Of a DNA stretch of 64,000 nucleotides, positions 1 through 15,127 are shown piece by piece. The notes beneath the pieces are model-generated. The model worked only from the letters and a program-made list of their open reading frames with translations. It had not been told where the DNA came from and made no database searches. The stretch comes from Ridgeia piscesae. Lineage: Eukaryota > Annelida > Polychaeta > Sabellida > Siboglinidae. Position 1 is the stretch's first letter. Each line of letters opens with the position of its first letter. The DNA is taken from positions 62,001-126,000 of the forward strand of contig JAODUO010000531.1 in assembly GCA_025642075.2 (NCBI GenBank), read 5' to 3'. The translations under genes were made by a program, and so were the position numbers.

Positions 1-446
1 TTTCCCCAGCCCACATCTCTTTCCCTAGCCCATGTCTCTTTCCCCAACAGTAGGAATAAGCAGGCAGGTGGAACAAGTGTGTATGCTAGTGGCATATCTC
101 ATGCAGCTGGTAGTGTCTACAAGTGTTGCCGTCACCAAGTCAGGCATGCTTCAAACCTGCCACGGTAACTAACTATCACACTTCTCTAGGCTATATAACA
201 AACACAATCTCACGCTTACAATACTGTCTCTTTTACCTCAGAATAGTGTATGTCACTTACAATAGTGAGTAAACAGTTCACAAATATTCATCAGCTCTCA
301 CAATGTGCAGTCATAACTCATAAGTTGCTCATAACGTTTATGTACATCCATTAGTAGGCAGTGAGGATGTCCACTAAACATGTCACTCGGGGGCGCCACT
401 CTATCACAGTTACCCAAGCCTCCTATAGAGGGAGCCCGTGTCCTAC
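1..446 (-). other. Mint intron following first PTB exon
   Basis: Nothing coding seen. It is intronic by position, starting at the GTAGGA donor at 446; the matching acceptor lies left of the window. It opens with a short direct repeat (ctctttccc(c/t)agcccat, three partial units at 1-50). Confidence 0.6.
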
Positions 447-598
447 CTTGATCCTGCCGACTGCCTCCTGGGCCTGCATCATGCGCATTGACTTGGATGG
501 GTGGCCGTCAGAGATGAGCTGGGTGGAGCCGAGGTATCGGGCGCGGAACAGAACGCCCTCTATCAACACTGTGTGGTCGTCAGGGTCGTTGATCAACA
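447..598 (-). CDS. APBA1: Mint PTB domain, first exon
   Basis: 152 nt. Acceptor aatttccag (600-599), donor ATCAAG|GTAGGA (446). Encodes the beginning of the phosphotyrosine-binding domain: [17 protein letters not shown], then [10 protein letters not shown], then [20 protein letters not shown]. The YLGSTQL and MMQAQEAV strings are characteristic of X11/Mint PTBs, which bind NPxY peptides without needing phosphorylation. The remainder of the domain is outside the window. Confidence 0.93.
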
Positions 599-3500
599 CT
601 GGAAATTATATCATTACACATTGTAAGATACACACTGGATCTTGAAATCTTGAAATGCAAAGAAATTTGGACAACCGACATGTTAAAGATTCTATGGGCA
701 ATGTTACATGTCACTGGAGTTGTTTCATGAAACTTGCTTTGAATCCTTGCAGCATACACATGTAGTTTGCTTGCATTGAACTTGTTCTGCAATGTCTTAT
801 AATGTTGCAAGTAGTACACTTCCTAAAGATGACTGAATTCCACACTAATCCAATTTTAAATTAAACCTGTGAAATGTGATGCGCTGTTGTCTGGGCGTCT
901 GGGTTTGGTGTGTGTGTCTGTGTGTGTGTGTGTCTGTGTGTCTGTGTGTGTGTGTCTGTGTGTCTGTGTGCTGTGTGCGTGTGTGCGTGTGTGCGTGTGT
1001 GCGTGTGTGCGTGTCTGCGTGTCTGCGTGTCTGCGTGTCTGCGTGTCTGCGTGTCTGCGTGTCTGCGTGTATGCGTGTCTCCGTGTCTGTGTCTGTGTAT
1101 GTTTGCATAGAAAGCAATACAAATCTAAAAACCATTGTCTGTTGTTATGTTCAAACAGCACTCATTCAAAACTTTGCAGTATAAAGCAATATCAAAAATG
1201 CCCCTTCTGTGTAACAGATCACAACAGAAGCCTGTGACATAAGTGTGTAAGTGTGCAGATGATGACGCCCCAGTTAGTGTTACCTTAACCTGAACCACAG
1301 TGAACTATGTAACAAAAGACACAGAAACCACTGTTGGTTACTTCACCAAAATGTGCTTAAAGAAACATAAACAAACAAAAACAATAAACAGGAAACTGCC
1401 CCAACACATATCGAGGGACGTTAGAAGCAGAAAGAGTCTACATGTATCAACTGTGAAACAGAACTACAGGAAACCACAGGTAAAGAAGTGTGGTATCAGA
1501 ATGAGAGAACTTACCAGGATGGTGAGGACGAGTGGAGAGAGTGAAGCAGTAAGAGAAACAGTACAAGGACATTGGTTAGTTCCTACTACAACTGCCACAT
1601 ACAGTACAAGGACATTGGTTAGTTCCTACTACAACTGGCACAAACAGTACAAGGACATTGGTTAGTTCCTACTACAACTGGCACAAAACAGTACAAGGAC
1701 ATTGGTTAGTTCCTACTACAACTGGCACAAACAGTACAAGGACATTGGTTAGTTCCTACTACAACTGGCACAAACAGTACAAGGACATTGGTTAGTTCCT
1801 ACTACAACTGGCACAAACAGTACAAGGACATTGGTTAGTTCCTACTACAACTGGCACAAACAGTACAAGGACATTGGTTAGTTCCTACTACAATTGGCAC
1901 AAACAATACAAGGACATTGGTTAGTTCCTACTACAACTGCCACAAAACAGTACAAGGACATTGGTTAGTTCCTACTACAACTGGCACAAAACAGTACAAG
2001 GACATTGGTTAGTTCCTACTACAACTGGCACAAAACAGTACAAGGACATTGGTTAGTTCCTACTACAACTGGCACAAACAGTACAAGGACATTGGTTAGT
2101 TCCTACTACAACTGGCACAAACAGTACAAGGACATTGGTTAGTTCCTACTACAACTGGCACAAAACAGTACAAGGACATTGGTTAGTTCCTACTACAACT
2201 GGCACAAACAGTACAAGGACATTGGTTAGTTCCTACTACAACTGGCACAAAACAGTACAAGGACATTGGTTAGTTCCTACTACAACTGGCACAAAACAGT
2301 ACAAGGACATTGGTTAGTTCCTACTACAACTGGCACAAACAGTACAAGGACATTGGTTAGTTCCTACTACAACTGGCACAAACAGTACAAGGACATTGGT
2401 TAGTTCCTATTACAACTGGCACAAAACAGTACAAGGACATTGGTTAGTTCCTACTACAACTGGCACAAAACAGTACAAGGACATTGGTTAGTTTACACTA
2501 CAACTGGCACAAAACAATACAAGGACATTGGTTAGTTCCTATTACAACTGACACAAAACAGTACAAGGACATTGGTTAGTTCCTACTACAACTGGCACAA
2601 AACAGTACAAGGAAATACTGGTTAGTTTCTACTACAACTGGCACAAAACAGTACAAGGACATTGGTTAGTTTCTACTACAACTGGCACAAAACAGTACAA
2701 GGAAATACTGGTTAGTTTCTACTACAACTGGCACAAAACAGTACAAGGACATTGGTTAGTTTCTACTACAACTGGCACAAAACAGTACAAGGACATTGGT
2801 TAGTTCCTACTACAACTGGCACAAAACAGTACAAGGACATTGGTTAGTTCCTACTACAACTGGCACAAAACAGTACAAGGACATTGGTTAGTTCCTACTA
2901 CAACTGGCACAAAACAGTACAAGGACACTGGTTAGTTCCTACTACAACTGGCACAAAACAGTACAAGGACACTGGTTAGTTCCTACTACAACAGTACAAG
3001 GACATTGGCTAGTTTCTACTACAACTGGTACAAAACAGTACAAGGACACTGGTTAGTTCCTACTACAACAGTACAAGGACATTGGCTAGTTTCTACTACA
3101 ACTGGTACAAAACAGTACAAGGACATTGGCTAGTTTCTACTACAACTGGTACAAAACAGTACAAGGACATTGGTTGGTTTTTACTACAACTGACCACCAG
3201 AGAGGGGGGATTTTGGGGTGCAGCTGAGGATGGCAATGTTAGGGTAAGGTTGACATATATGTTTAGGCTACATTTGAGTGAGGGTGGGCAATGTTGGGGC
3301 ATGGCTGAGATGGTTGGTTGTTTGGTTAAGCTAATTATGTAATTAATACATGACCACGATTGGTAAAACAATTACAACCATTAATTTGATAATTTCCCTA
3401 CATTAGTGGCATATTAATTGTGCACATTCAGTTATGAAACAACAGTTGTGTTACACATCTGGCTAGCACTGTGTCATGTGTCTGAATTACACACAAGTAG

Positions 3501-3929
3501 ACATAAATAAACTTTGTCTGTTTGGATGTACACATATGTGCGCATTCACACACATGCACTCATGCATGCACACACCTTACCTTCCCTAGTCTTGGAACGC
3601 CTTTTTTCGGCCTACAACAACAACAACGAGTGATTTGTACTTACAACTGAGCACTCACATCCACTTCAGTGTGATTAATCATGTACAAAAAATAAAAATA
3701 AATGATTATACCCAGATCTGTAAACACAACACACTGTAATTCGCATTCAGTAAAGCCTGCCACTTTACATCATGGTAACACTTGACGATGTTTTTCATCT
3801 ATGTTCAAAGCACTGTTGTAAAGGTGAAGAATTGAAACCACCCAAACATGTAACAGCACAGAAAACATGATGCTCAATATCACATCTACCTGTGTATACA
3901 TAATATATATTTCAATAGATATGTAATTA

Positions 3930-3977
<48 letters not shown>

Positions 3978-4084
3978 CATTTTCCATACATCGTGTGTGG
4001 TCGCTGTGGTGTGTGTGCGTGTGTTCATGCGTGTGTTCATGCGTGCATGCATCGTGTGCATATATGCATTTGTGCATGTGTGCG

Positions 4085-4115
<31 letters not shown>

Positions 4116-7100
4116 TGCGTGCGTGTGTGCGTGCGTGTGAACAGTGTACAATAAGTGCTGCATCTGGCGTACATGTTTTAACATGTGCGTGCGTGTGTTC
4201 ACATCATGGATTAAGGTTTACAAATTACAGGTGCTGGCATCTAGAGGCCCAAGTCTGTACACTCCTTTTTCAACATTCGGGGTCCTTCAGAGCAACTTCT
4301 TAAATTGATAGACTTATGGTGCATGCCAACTGCATGCCACCTTGCATGCAGCATCTTGTCAAAACCACAGGAACTGTGCTTGAGTGGACATAATGTGGTT
4401 TGATCCCTACTTCCCTCTGCCCCCCTCCCTCGCTCCCTCACTTGCTCACTCCGTCCCTCACTTCCTCCCTTTCTCCCCTCTGTCCCTCCCTCACTCACTC
4501 ACACCCTCTCGCCTTCCCTTACTTACCTCCTCCCTCCGTACTTCTGTCCCTCTCTTTGTCCCTTCCGCACATACTCCTTCCATCCCTACATCCCTCATTA
4601 GCTCAATTCCTCATCCCTCCTCTCACTCACCTGGGAGCTTCTGTTGACCGGTGGTCGACTCAGCTCTGGGATGTCCACTGGGCCACTGCCCCCATACTGC
4701 TTGTCCAGCAAGTCTTCTGTCTCTTCATCCTCAGAGTCATACTCTACAACCACGACCTCAGAGTCAACTCTACAACCATGACCTCAAAGTCATACTCTAC
4801 AACCACGACCTCAGAGTCAACTCTACAACCACGACCTCAGAGTCAACTCTACAACCATGACCTCAGAGTCAACTCCCAACCCAACCATGACCTCATAGTC
4901 ATACTCTACAACCATGACCTCAGAGTCAACTCTACAACCATGACCTCAGAGTCAACTCTACAACCATGACCTCCGAGTCAACTCTACAATCATGACCTCA
5001 GATCAACTCTACAACCACGACCTCAGAGTCAACTCTACAACCACGACCACATAGTAAACTCTACAACCACGACCTCCAGGTCATCCCACAACCACAACCT
5101 CAGAGTCAACTCTACAAACACGACCTCCAAACAATTCTAGAAGTCTTCTCACCTCTGTACTTTACACCCATGACTTTTCACTGTCATACTCTACAACCAT
5201 GTCCTGTCATCACCATACTCTACAGAAACGTCCTTTTATCTCCATACTCTACAACAACGTCCTCTCATCACCATACTCTCTGCAACAACGTCCACTCATC
5301 GCCATACTCTACAACGTCCTCTCATCGCCATACTCTACAACAACGTCCTCTCATCGCCATACTCTACAACGTCCTCTCATCGCCATACTCTACAACAACG
5401 TCCTCTCATCGCCATACTCTACAACGTCCTCTCATCGCCATACTCTACAACAACGTCCTCTCATCGCCATACTTTATAAAAACAACCTCGCACTACCAAA
5501 CCTTAGGTAAAATCATCCTCTAGCTGTGATCTCAACTTGTTAACACACTCATATGTAATACTAAGTGAAACTGATGCTGTTGTTCTCATCAGGCTACAAT
5601 TGTATGTAGATCTAAAACTTAAATTTTTTGTGTGTGTATGTGTTTGTGTGTATGTGTGTCGCGCGCGCGTGTGCGTGTGTGCGTGTGTGCGTGTGTGCGT
5701 GTGTGCGTGTGTGCGTGTGTGCGTGTGTGCATGTGTGCATGTGTGCATGTGTGCATGTGTGTGTGCATACTATTTCCACAAAGGTTATTACTCTTATTTA
5801 CCAAATGATATAATCAACAGAACAAAACATGTTAGAAAGTTAGTTACTTTACTGGACCAAAGCAAGTTTAAAACCCTGAACACAAAGACATATACTAGTT
5901 TGCTTGACCTTTATACAAATACACAATACTTATTGTGGTTGATTCAAGCATATAACATTTAAATTATCATTAAATATACAAGTATTGGACATGCTCAGAC
6001 AGGTCTGTCTCTCTCAGAATCAGTTCCACCATTGCTGCTCATGCAATCAAACTACTTTATCTACACATGCCATGGTTTTCATGCGTGTCATGCAGAAAAT
6101 ACAAACATTGATCAAGAGTTTACATAGTATATCGTCGATGATGCATGCATGCTGCAAAGTAGATGCAAATCAACATAATGTGTTTAACCTTGCATGCATG
6201 TTACATGTTTACCACAGATAATTATGTTTAAGTTAAAGTTGATGATGACACTTTAAAACCTAACAATAACTGACAACTTGTACTTGGGGTGTACACAGAA
6301 AATTGTATTATCACATATAACTAGAAAAACCATAACACAATGTGAAATATGTTATCCTGCAAAAACCTGTGTTACAATAATTACTAGGACGTCTAGTTGG
6401 CAACATGACTGATTTGCTATTGGGTGGTTGTTTTAATGACAGAATGAGATGACACTGTGAGAGAATCCATGTCAACGCTGTGACACTTGTGTCTAGTCAC
6501 ACATGGACATGCACAGTGATGGTGTGAGACAGCACTTAGTGCAATACATACTGTAGTACATACTGTAGTACATACTGTAGTACATACTGTAGTACATACT
6601 GTAGTACATACTGTAGTACATACTGTAGTACATACTGTAGTACATACTGTAGTACATACTGTAGTACATACTGTAGTACATACTGTAGTACATACTGTAG
6701 TACATGATTCAGCACAAAATGAAGCAAAGTCCAGAACATCCTGCAACTCATAGAGCAACACACGGCACACTGCAAATGTTGAACACATGGTGCAGAGCAT
6801 GTTGCAGCAGAGTGTAATATATAGTGCAGCACACAGTGCAACACACAGCAGCACACAGTACAACACACAACAGCACAGTGCAGCACACAGTACAACACAC
6901 AACAGCACACAGTACAACACACAACAGCACAGTGCAGCACACAGTACAACACACAGCAGCACACAGTACAACACACAACAGCACAGTGCAGCACACAGTA
7001 CAACACACAAGCAGCACAGTGCAGTACACAGTACAACACACAGCAGCATAGTGCAGTACACAGTACAACACTAAGCAGCATAGTGCAGCACACCATGTAA

Positions 7101-10100
7101 CACAACACAACTAGAATCATACTTAGTGCTGTGCATCATTCAAGGCTTTGTCCTGCATAAACCAGACTCATGATTCCAATTACAATGACTGATTTGATAC
7201 TAAATTAACAACAGTGTAGTCTGTGCCACTGGGAATACTTAAAATCAACAATCATTCAAATCATATCAAAGAAATTAACATAGTGAACATACACAAAACA
7301 AAATATGCAGCTATTGTAAGCATAGAAAACAGCGTGGTAATAAGTGTTGGCAAATAAACTGTACAGCCACAGACTGAAATAAAACAAAATCACCACCACA
7401 AGAGAATGAAGAAGAGACCACAAAGAGACCGCAGTAGAAAGCACAGATCTTACACATGAAGCATGCAGAAAGCAGAAGGGAGACAGTCTCTACGCCATTG
7501 ACTAGTGTCTGCACCACGTATGACGACACCCACCACCTCTATCGCACACGACAGTGAATGAAACACCTGTGTACCTCCGTCTCCCAGCTGCCGTATGTAC
7601 GTGTTCACCTTCCCTACTTCTTCCGAACTCCGACTCTGATCACTGTAGCTCCCCCTGTGGGCATTCCTCTCCCCGGCGATGTCACCCGAACTGACGCTCC
7701 GAGTCTGACTCATAGATGGCGATTCTGGGAAAGTGTCATGCTGCTGATAACTACGCTGTGACGAACGTGACACATTGCGTTCGTCCTTGACGTTATCCGT
7801 ATAGGGAGTGGACCCCACTGCCACGGCCCCGCCCGGGTAACACTCCCGGTTCAAGTTTGGGTCGCTCCTTGACATTTTCGGGCTCTGCTGCTGTGGACGT
7901 CTTTCCTCACTGTGACCGTGGTAACGATCAGACACGGCCTTGAAGTACGCGTAATCGACGGGGTCGTCAGAGGCAACCGCCGCATACCTTTTACCCTTAT
8001 TCCGACGACGTGTGTGAGCCACTAGATGGCGATCATGTTCCGTACTTTCGTCATCGGAATCATAACCTAGAAAGAAGAACTTGTTAGAAACGTCATGCAA
8101 TTTAACAATGAGGCTCCCATCGACAGCAAGCCCCTACGAAACTCCGTTGTATATTTCTGTGTAAATTCTGCAGCCGTTTTCAACGTACCATACTTACCCA
8201 TGTCAAACTAGAATTTACTAAATCATCAAATATGTGAAAAATCTAATGTTCTGTTACTTAATATATTTTGACAATGACATATTCCTAGATTCCTGCTGCA
8301 ACACAATGAAGAAATAGGACAGGTGTTGGTTACATAAACGCTACAAGGGCAAAGAAAAACCTGCAGGGCACTGTGACTGTGTTAGTTTAATTGTGTTGTC
8401 TGGGAATGACTCCCTGGGTAGGTGACATCCACCAGGGACCAGTGGTGTGAAGGCTTCAGTCTCTGCCTCAATAAATATCACAGTAGCTAGGTCTCTGAAG
8501 AGTCCATGTTATATGGCCGACTCCACGCAGCCACAGATGTACTGACGCCTGACAATGAACAAGACTTGGCAAGTGAAATGCACGAACAATCGTAAATTCT
8601 TCATAGGAAAAACGAGTCAAGAATGTATCAAAAGAATCAGGATGAAATAACCTGTAAACACAGTTGAACCTCACTTTATGGTCACCTTGGAATTAAGGTC
8701 AAGGGATTATACAAAATTTGTAATTTAATTACTTTTCTAACAATAAAGCATATCAAATTAGTCTTGCTTGTACAGCCACATCACAATTCAGTTCACTTTG
8801 GAAAGTTCCGAGGGTGACCTTAATAGTGAGGTCTTCCCGAGGGTGACCTTAATAGTGAGGTCTTCCCGAGGGTGACCTTAATAGTCCCAATAGTGACATT
8901 AACAGTGATGTCTTCCCGATGGTGAGATATCCCAAGGTTGACGTTAATAGTATTCTCACTGCATCAATGGAAAAGGTCAGTTCTCACATTTAAAGCAGTA
9001 TCCACTATCAAGCTGAACTCATAGTCCAATCCTCTTAACTCCTAGACCAGCTCAGGGAAGAATTCAGCTATGTCACGATTACAGCACAAAAGTTATTTGT
9101 TCACACATATCCACCCCAGTCAATACAACAGGGTATTAATTTGTATGACAATATAATGCCCCAACCTCTGAAACAGAAGTAAACTGATTCTAACCCAGTG
9201 TTACTCTCATCGGGTCTCAATCATACTGCACGTACACATTTAGCAAGTTATCCTGGCGATGCAAAATTTATTCACATTTCCTATCAATGACATACACAAA
9301 TCATAACATAAAGAGACCAAAGCTGTGTGCAATGAAATCCATGAGTATGTTACAACCGTATGGCCAACAAAATAGGTATAAGCTTACTGTATAAAACCAT
9401 AGTAAAACAAAGCGTGTTTTAAATGCGAAAAACAGTTGTAACTTCAAAATGCATCAGCCAGAAATCAAACCTTACGCGGTAGATTAATAACAAGTTGTCA
9501 GATTGTCAACAAATTTGTCGGACAATACTGGCATTAGCATATCATGCAGATATTAATGTTAGTGAACATCTACGTAAGAGTTAGCTGAACACAAACATGC
9601 CTGCAGTGGTTGTCTATGCGAGAGGTAATGAGGGAGAACTAACCTTTTGGTGCCCTGTAAGCCTTCCCGTCGTTGCGTGTATACTGGTACTGCAGTAGGG
9701 ATTCATCCTCATCCTCGATGTGATAAACTGACAAACAAGAAACATATAAAACACGTCTTCCTCATGCAACAAGAAACATTCTTTGAGCATTCTTGAAATA
9801 TAATAAATAATAATAAAGCTTTATTTGCCATTGTTATAATGATGGGTGCTATAGAAATTAATTCAGACGACCAGTCGATCTTTTTCGGTGTAGCTAGAAT
9901 AAAATTAGTAATATGAAACACTCAGAAAAAGCAACTTTCTTCTGACAATCCTGGACATTTCCAGGATTGTTTTAGGCTATGACATTGGGCTACAGGTGTC
10001 AACACCTGTGATCAGTAAATCAATGACTACTATGGTCCATTTCATTGCAAAATGGTTCACCAATGATTTACAGGCTAGAATTCATGTGGGAGTACCTGGC

Positions 10101-10819
10101 AGTCTCACTTAACTAGCTCTTGCTCGAATGTTATCCTTGTGAGGGGATAACAAGTGCTGCCACCACACAGAGCCTACGTAATCGAGACTAATCCTGCCAT
10201 AATCCCTGCTTCATAAACAACTACAAATTTGTATTTTATTTTGGTGTCAATATAAGTTTAATGATGAATACTTTAATATTATAGTATTATCTAATAAAAG
10301 AATATCCTTATTTTAGTTTTTATTTCACAGTTGACCCGACAACCAATCAGCGTCTTTACCCTATTCTGGGTTAAGGCTGCCCTGGTGGCCACATTGGCAG
10401 GGCATTAATCTCAATGGGTCACCTCACAGAGCCTCTGCCACCCCACAGAGCCTGCCTGTAATGTGGGAGTTGATCAAAGGAAATACCCTACAGGGTATTA
10501 TCCCCATCTCACCTTTCTCCGCTTCCCGTTCACGGTACACATCCTCCCGCTGTATATGTAATGCATTGTGGGCCTTGCGAAGCGCTTCCTGGTTGTTCTG
10601 CTTCGGAGCGAAGTTGTCCCTGTTGAAGCAGAAACAGACATCACAGACTGGTCCAACCAACGTTCAGAAATGAACAGTGACACATTTCATTCACGAAAGC
10701 ATAACTATATTTGTATTATATACATTACATAGTCTTTTATTGTAATATTCATAATGTTGCTATGTTGCTATTTGTGTAGGTGACATGATGGTGGATTATT
10801 TGGACACACACAGTAATGA

Positions 10820-10872
<53 letters not shown>

Positions 10873-11521
10873 AGCAATACACAATTTCTGGGAATTCTAG
10901 TACAATGACCTGTCCAATCAATCACACAATGGTTTTGTATATTCGAATATTTGCTTCTCCCACCCCAAACACTGCTTGTAACATGAGCAGCGTGGCTGAA
11001 ATCACACAAAATTATTATTTGACCGGAGGCCAACCACCCTCCTCATCGGCAATTTCTTTGGCTGATGTTAAAAGATGAGTTTTTGAAAGGGATGTGCCGG
11101 GGTAGAGAAGACCTGGTACTGATGTAATCAGCCGCAGTGACCCTTGGCACGCAGGGATGCAGTATAGTACCTTGTCTGATCATACAGGCAACAATAACAC
11201 TTTAGTGAGGCTTGAGACAATGATACAGCACAGACAAGTGGCAGGGAACAGAAGAGAGAATCTAGCAGCAAGTAGAAGACTGAAGACAGAATGACATCTC
11301 TGGTGTCTTCAGGACAGCAACATGTATGGGTACAGCAGAGCATTCTAACCCCTCCATCACAGACAAAGATGACACTCTAACGCATTTGTATCATATAAAG
11401 GTCAGACTCTAACTGCTCAGACTTGTACAAAGGTCAGACTCTATAACCACTCAGTCAATGAATCAAATATAAAGATCAGGCTCTAACTGCCTTGTCAAAC
11501 ACTGAAAAACACACACACATA

Positions 11522-11608
<87 letters not shown>

Positions 11609-11692
11609 CACACACAACACACAACACACACACACACACACACAACACACACAACACACACACACACAACACACACACACAAACACACAAAC

Positions 11693-11763
<71 letters not shown>

Positions 11764-14700
11764 CAAACACACAACACACAAACACACAAACACACAAACA
11801 CACAAACACACAAACACACAAACACACAAACACACACACACACACATACAAACATACAAACACACACACAGTGCACACACACCACAGTTAGTTGGTTCAG
11901 CAGGTTCTCGGATTTAGACGAGCCACATCTGTCCACTGTAAGTGTAACCTCTACATAAATATTTAACAGGGCCTTCTCCAAGTACAAATACATGCTAGGT
12001 GCATCCTAATTCTCATGCTTCTTAGTCATGGTTATAACCTCACCACGTTTCAGCACTTTATATTTCTGATAATTGTTTCATGATATCAAAGCAAGTGTTT
12101 GGTGGGTCCTTGTCACTTCTGTAGGTAGATTAATTCATAATCATATAATACATTATACATTACAATGACACAAGACATGTTTCACTTACTATCCTTATAT
12201 TAATGATTATATACGCTACAAGACACACAACACAATATTGCATACATCTTGCTGTATGTAAACCACCCATTTTCAGTGGACTGCAGTTGCCATAGCAACA
12301 TCAAATTCCCACTGGTTGTTCTTGTCCAAACTCCACAACAAACGCTCCGCACGGTTCACAAGGGATCCCACTGATGGAGTCATCCATCAGAGGGTCCCAA
12401 TGTCAGCTGCTCTCATCCAACCCAATACACAGTGTACCAACTGACATGTACTGACTGACATATACCACCGACATGAGAAACGCTGCCAATGCAGGTACTG
12501 ATCAATAGAGAAACTGTCTATAGACTGCCTGTATAGCACCAGCAATCTATCATGTTTAGCTTGATAGCTGTAAAATGATTCTACACTTGTATTCCTGGAC
12601 CGAGATGCCAGTGTCACTGCAACTGGGCGGATCATGGATCCACCCAAGACATGGTCAAACCTCACTATGCGGTCACCTCCACAATACAGCCACCTCATAA
12701 TTGTGGTCACCTTCGAAGAGGCCCAACATTATTTCTGGAAAAGGAAAGGAGATTAGTATCGCTACAATGGTCACCTTGCCATTCGTATCCTTAATAGTGA
12801 AATTCCACTGCACTTGGATTAATGGATCAGACTAAGAACTATTGAGAATGTGTCTCTGACGAATGTGACAACTGCCAATAATGCTGATATTATGTGACAG
12901 TTGTGTATATATTTAACTATCTTTCTGATTCTATATTTAAACAAATTATTTTAGATTTATTTTATATTATATTTTAATACTTATTATGTCTATTACCTTG
13001 TGTAAGATTATGTTTTATATACATGTATATTTTATCTATTTGTTTTTATGCATTTATTGTTATTATTTTTATCCATCTTTTTTACATGTATGTACATATG
13101 GACTGGCTCTGAAATAAAACATTCATTCATAACTAATAAATTTTAATGCTGACATATGACACTGCCAGTAAAACATATGACACTGCCAGTAAGACATATG
13201 ACACTGACAGTAAGACATATGACACTGCCAGTAAGACATATGACACTGCCAGTAAGACATATGACACTGCCAGTAAGACATATGACACTGCCAGTAATCC
13301 TGACATGTCACTGATATCAGTACATTAAAAAATTACACTGTAGGCAGTAGCTAGTTTTTTAGCTACTGATTCTGAAGACTGCAATACTGTTTAATGCAGC
13401 TATGACCAATAATGCTCCAGGCTACATTCCATGCTGATGACAACAGGTTAGCTAGAAGAGAAGGACAGTGGGGGCTGACAGAAATATAAGTGTCAAAGTG
13501 TGGCTTCCATGAATGAGCTCTGAAATTGTCAGTTTGAACAAAGACTCCAGGGTAATCTGCACAATAATGTGCCTTCTAACTAAGGTCAGTTTGCAACTGA
13601 GAAGTCTTTGTGTTCTGCAGTTGATAAGATCACAGGAATGGAACAGGAATCTGTGAGACTTGTGCATTATCTGTGATATCTGAACCCCACATCTTTTGTG
13701 ACAGATGTCCACCCATTCCATTGTTCACATACTCCTGATACTGACCACCACTGTTCTGGCCACCACTGCATTGACCACTAGTATACTGACCACCACTGCA
13801 TTGACCACCACTGTACTGACCACCTAGCTATTGCCCACCACTGTACTGACCACCACTGTACTAGCCACCTATCTATTGACCACCCCTGTATTGACCAGCA
13901 ATTGTACTGGCCAACACTCTTCTGACCAACTCTGTACTGACCACTACTCTACAGACTACTACTGTACTGACCACTACTATACTGACCTCTCTGTGATCTC
14001 TACAGACTATACTGACCACTACTGTACTGAAGTCAGGCTGTTGACCACTGGTCACTGAACTAACTACCCGTAAGCTAACCATCATAGACTGACCACTACT
14101 GTGAGACAGACTGCAGACATTGTAGTTACACAATACAGCTATGAATGACAGTACCATTGGAGTAAACACAACACTGCTTAGAACAAACTGAAGCAAAGGT
14201 CTATACTAATATTGATCAACCATCACAACTTTATCACTTGATGACAGTAAACACACATCTGATACACCAGCTACCCGATACATGTCTCAGTGACATCAAG
14301 GCCAGGGTTTATTCGACCAGTGTCTGTTTGTGCAAGAAGCAAAGCCCCTGCCCTAATCTCTACCACAGTTCTCCATCACTACTCACTTCACACTCACAAT
14401 GAAGACATCTCTAGAGAATCTGGCTCCATTAACTGTCAGCATTAACCTGGCTTCACTTCCAAATGATGCACACTAACAGTTATAATCAAATCCTCTACGA
14501 AGGGATGATTGTCACTCACAGCCAGTAATGTAATAAGTATAATCCTGCCACTGCCCAGATATTGTGCAGGTTTAACAAGCCCCTCTAAAGTCCACAATCA
14601 AGCTATCACTGAACCTTATGTTAATACTGTTCTCCTTGACAGGTTTCACCTTGAGCACAAAACATTCAGGGGTTAATCTATGGCACCATGAGTGTAAAGT

Positions 14701-15030
14701 AACCACAGTATTTTTTTCTCACAAATATCCTGCACATCAAAGGTTCTTGGTAGTTTTCAGGGTGACTTTTTTGCAATGTAAAATGTACCTTAACATTCGT
14801 AGAAACCACACGTGGGCAGCAAATACTCCAGGAAACTGGCTCTTGCTTTGTAACATGAAGTTAGATGCTGAACAACAGACACATGTCTACACTCACACTA
14901 GTAGCAATATCATCTGGCAACCCTCACTATCACAGATGAACGTGAACTTTGTTTTCTCTCAGACTTTGTCATTTAAAAAAATACAATGCATATTGCCATT
15001 GTGGTGATTGTGTCAGATGTGTAATACTCA

Positions 15031-15080
<50 letters not shown>

Positions 15081-15092
15081 CATTATATATAA

Positions 15093-15127
<35 letters not shown>

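Noticed and set aside
6417..7120. Cys/Val/Leu-rich ORFs of 120-214 codons
   Set aside because: Generated by the 12-bp and cagcaca tandem repeats in a Mint intron; several frames are open at once.
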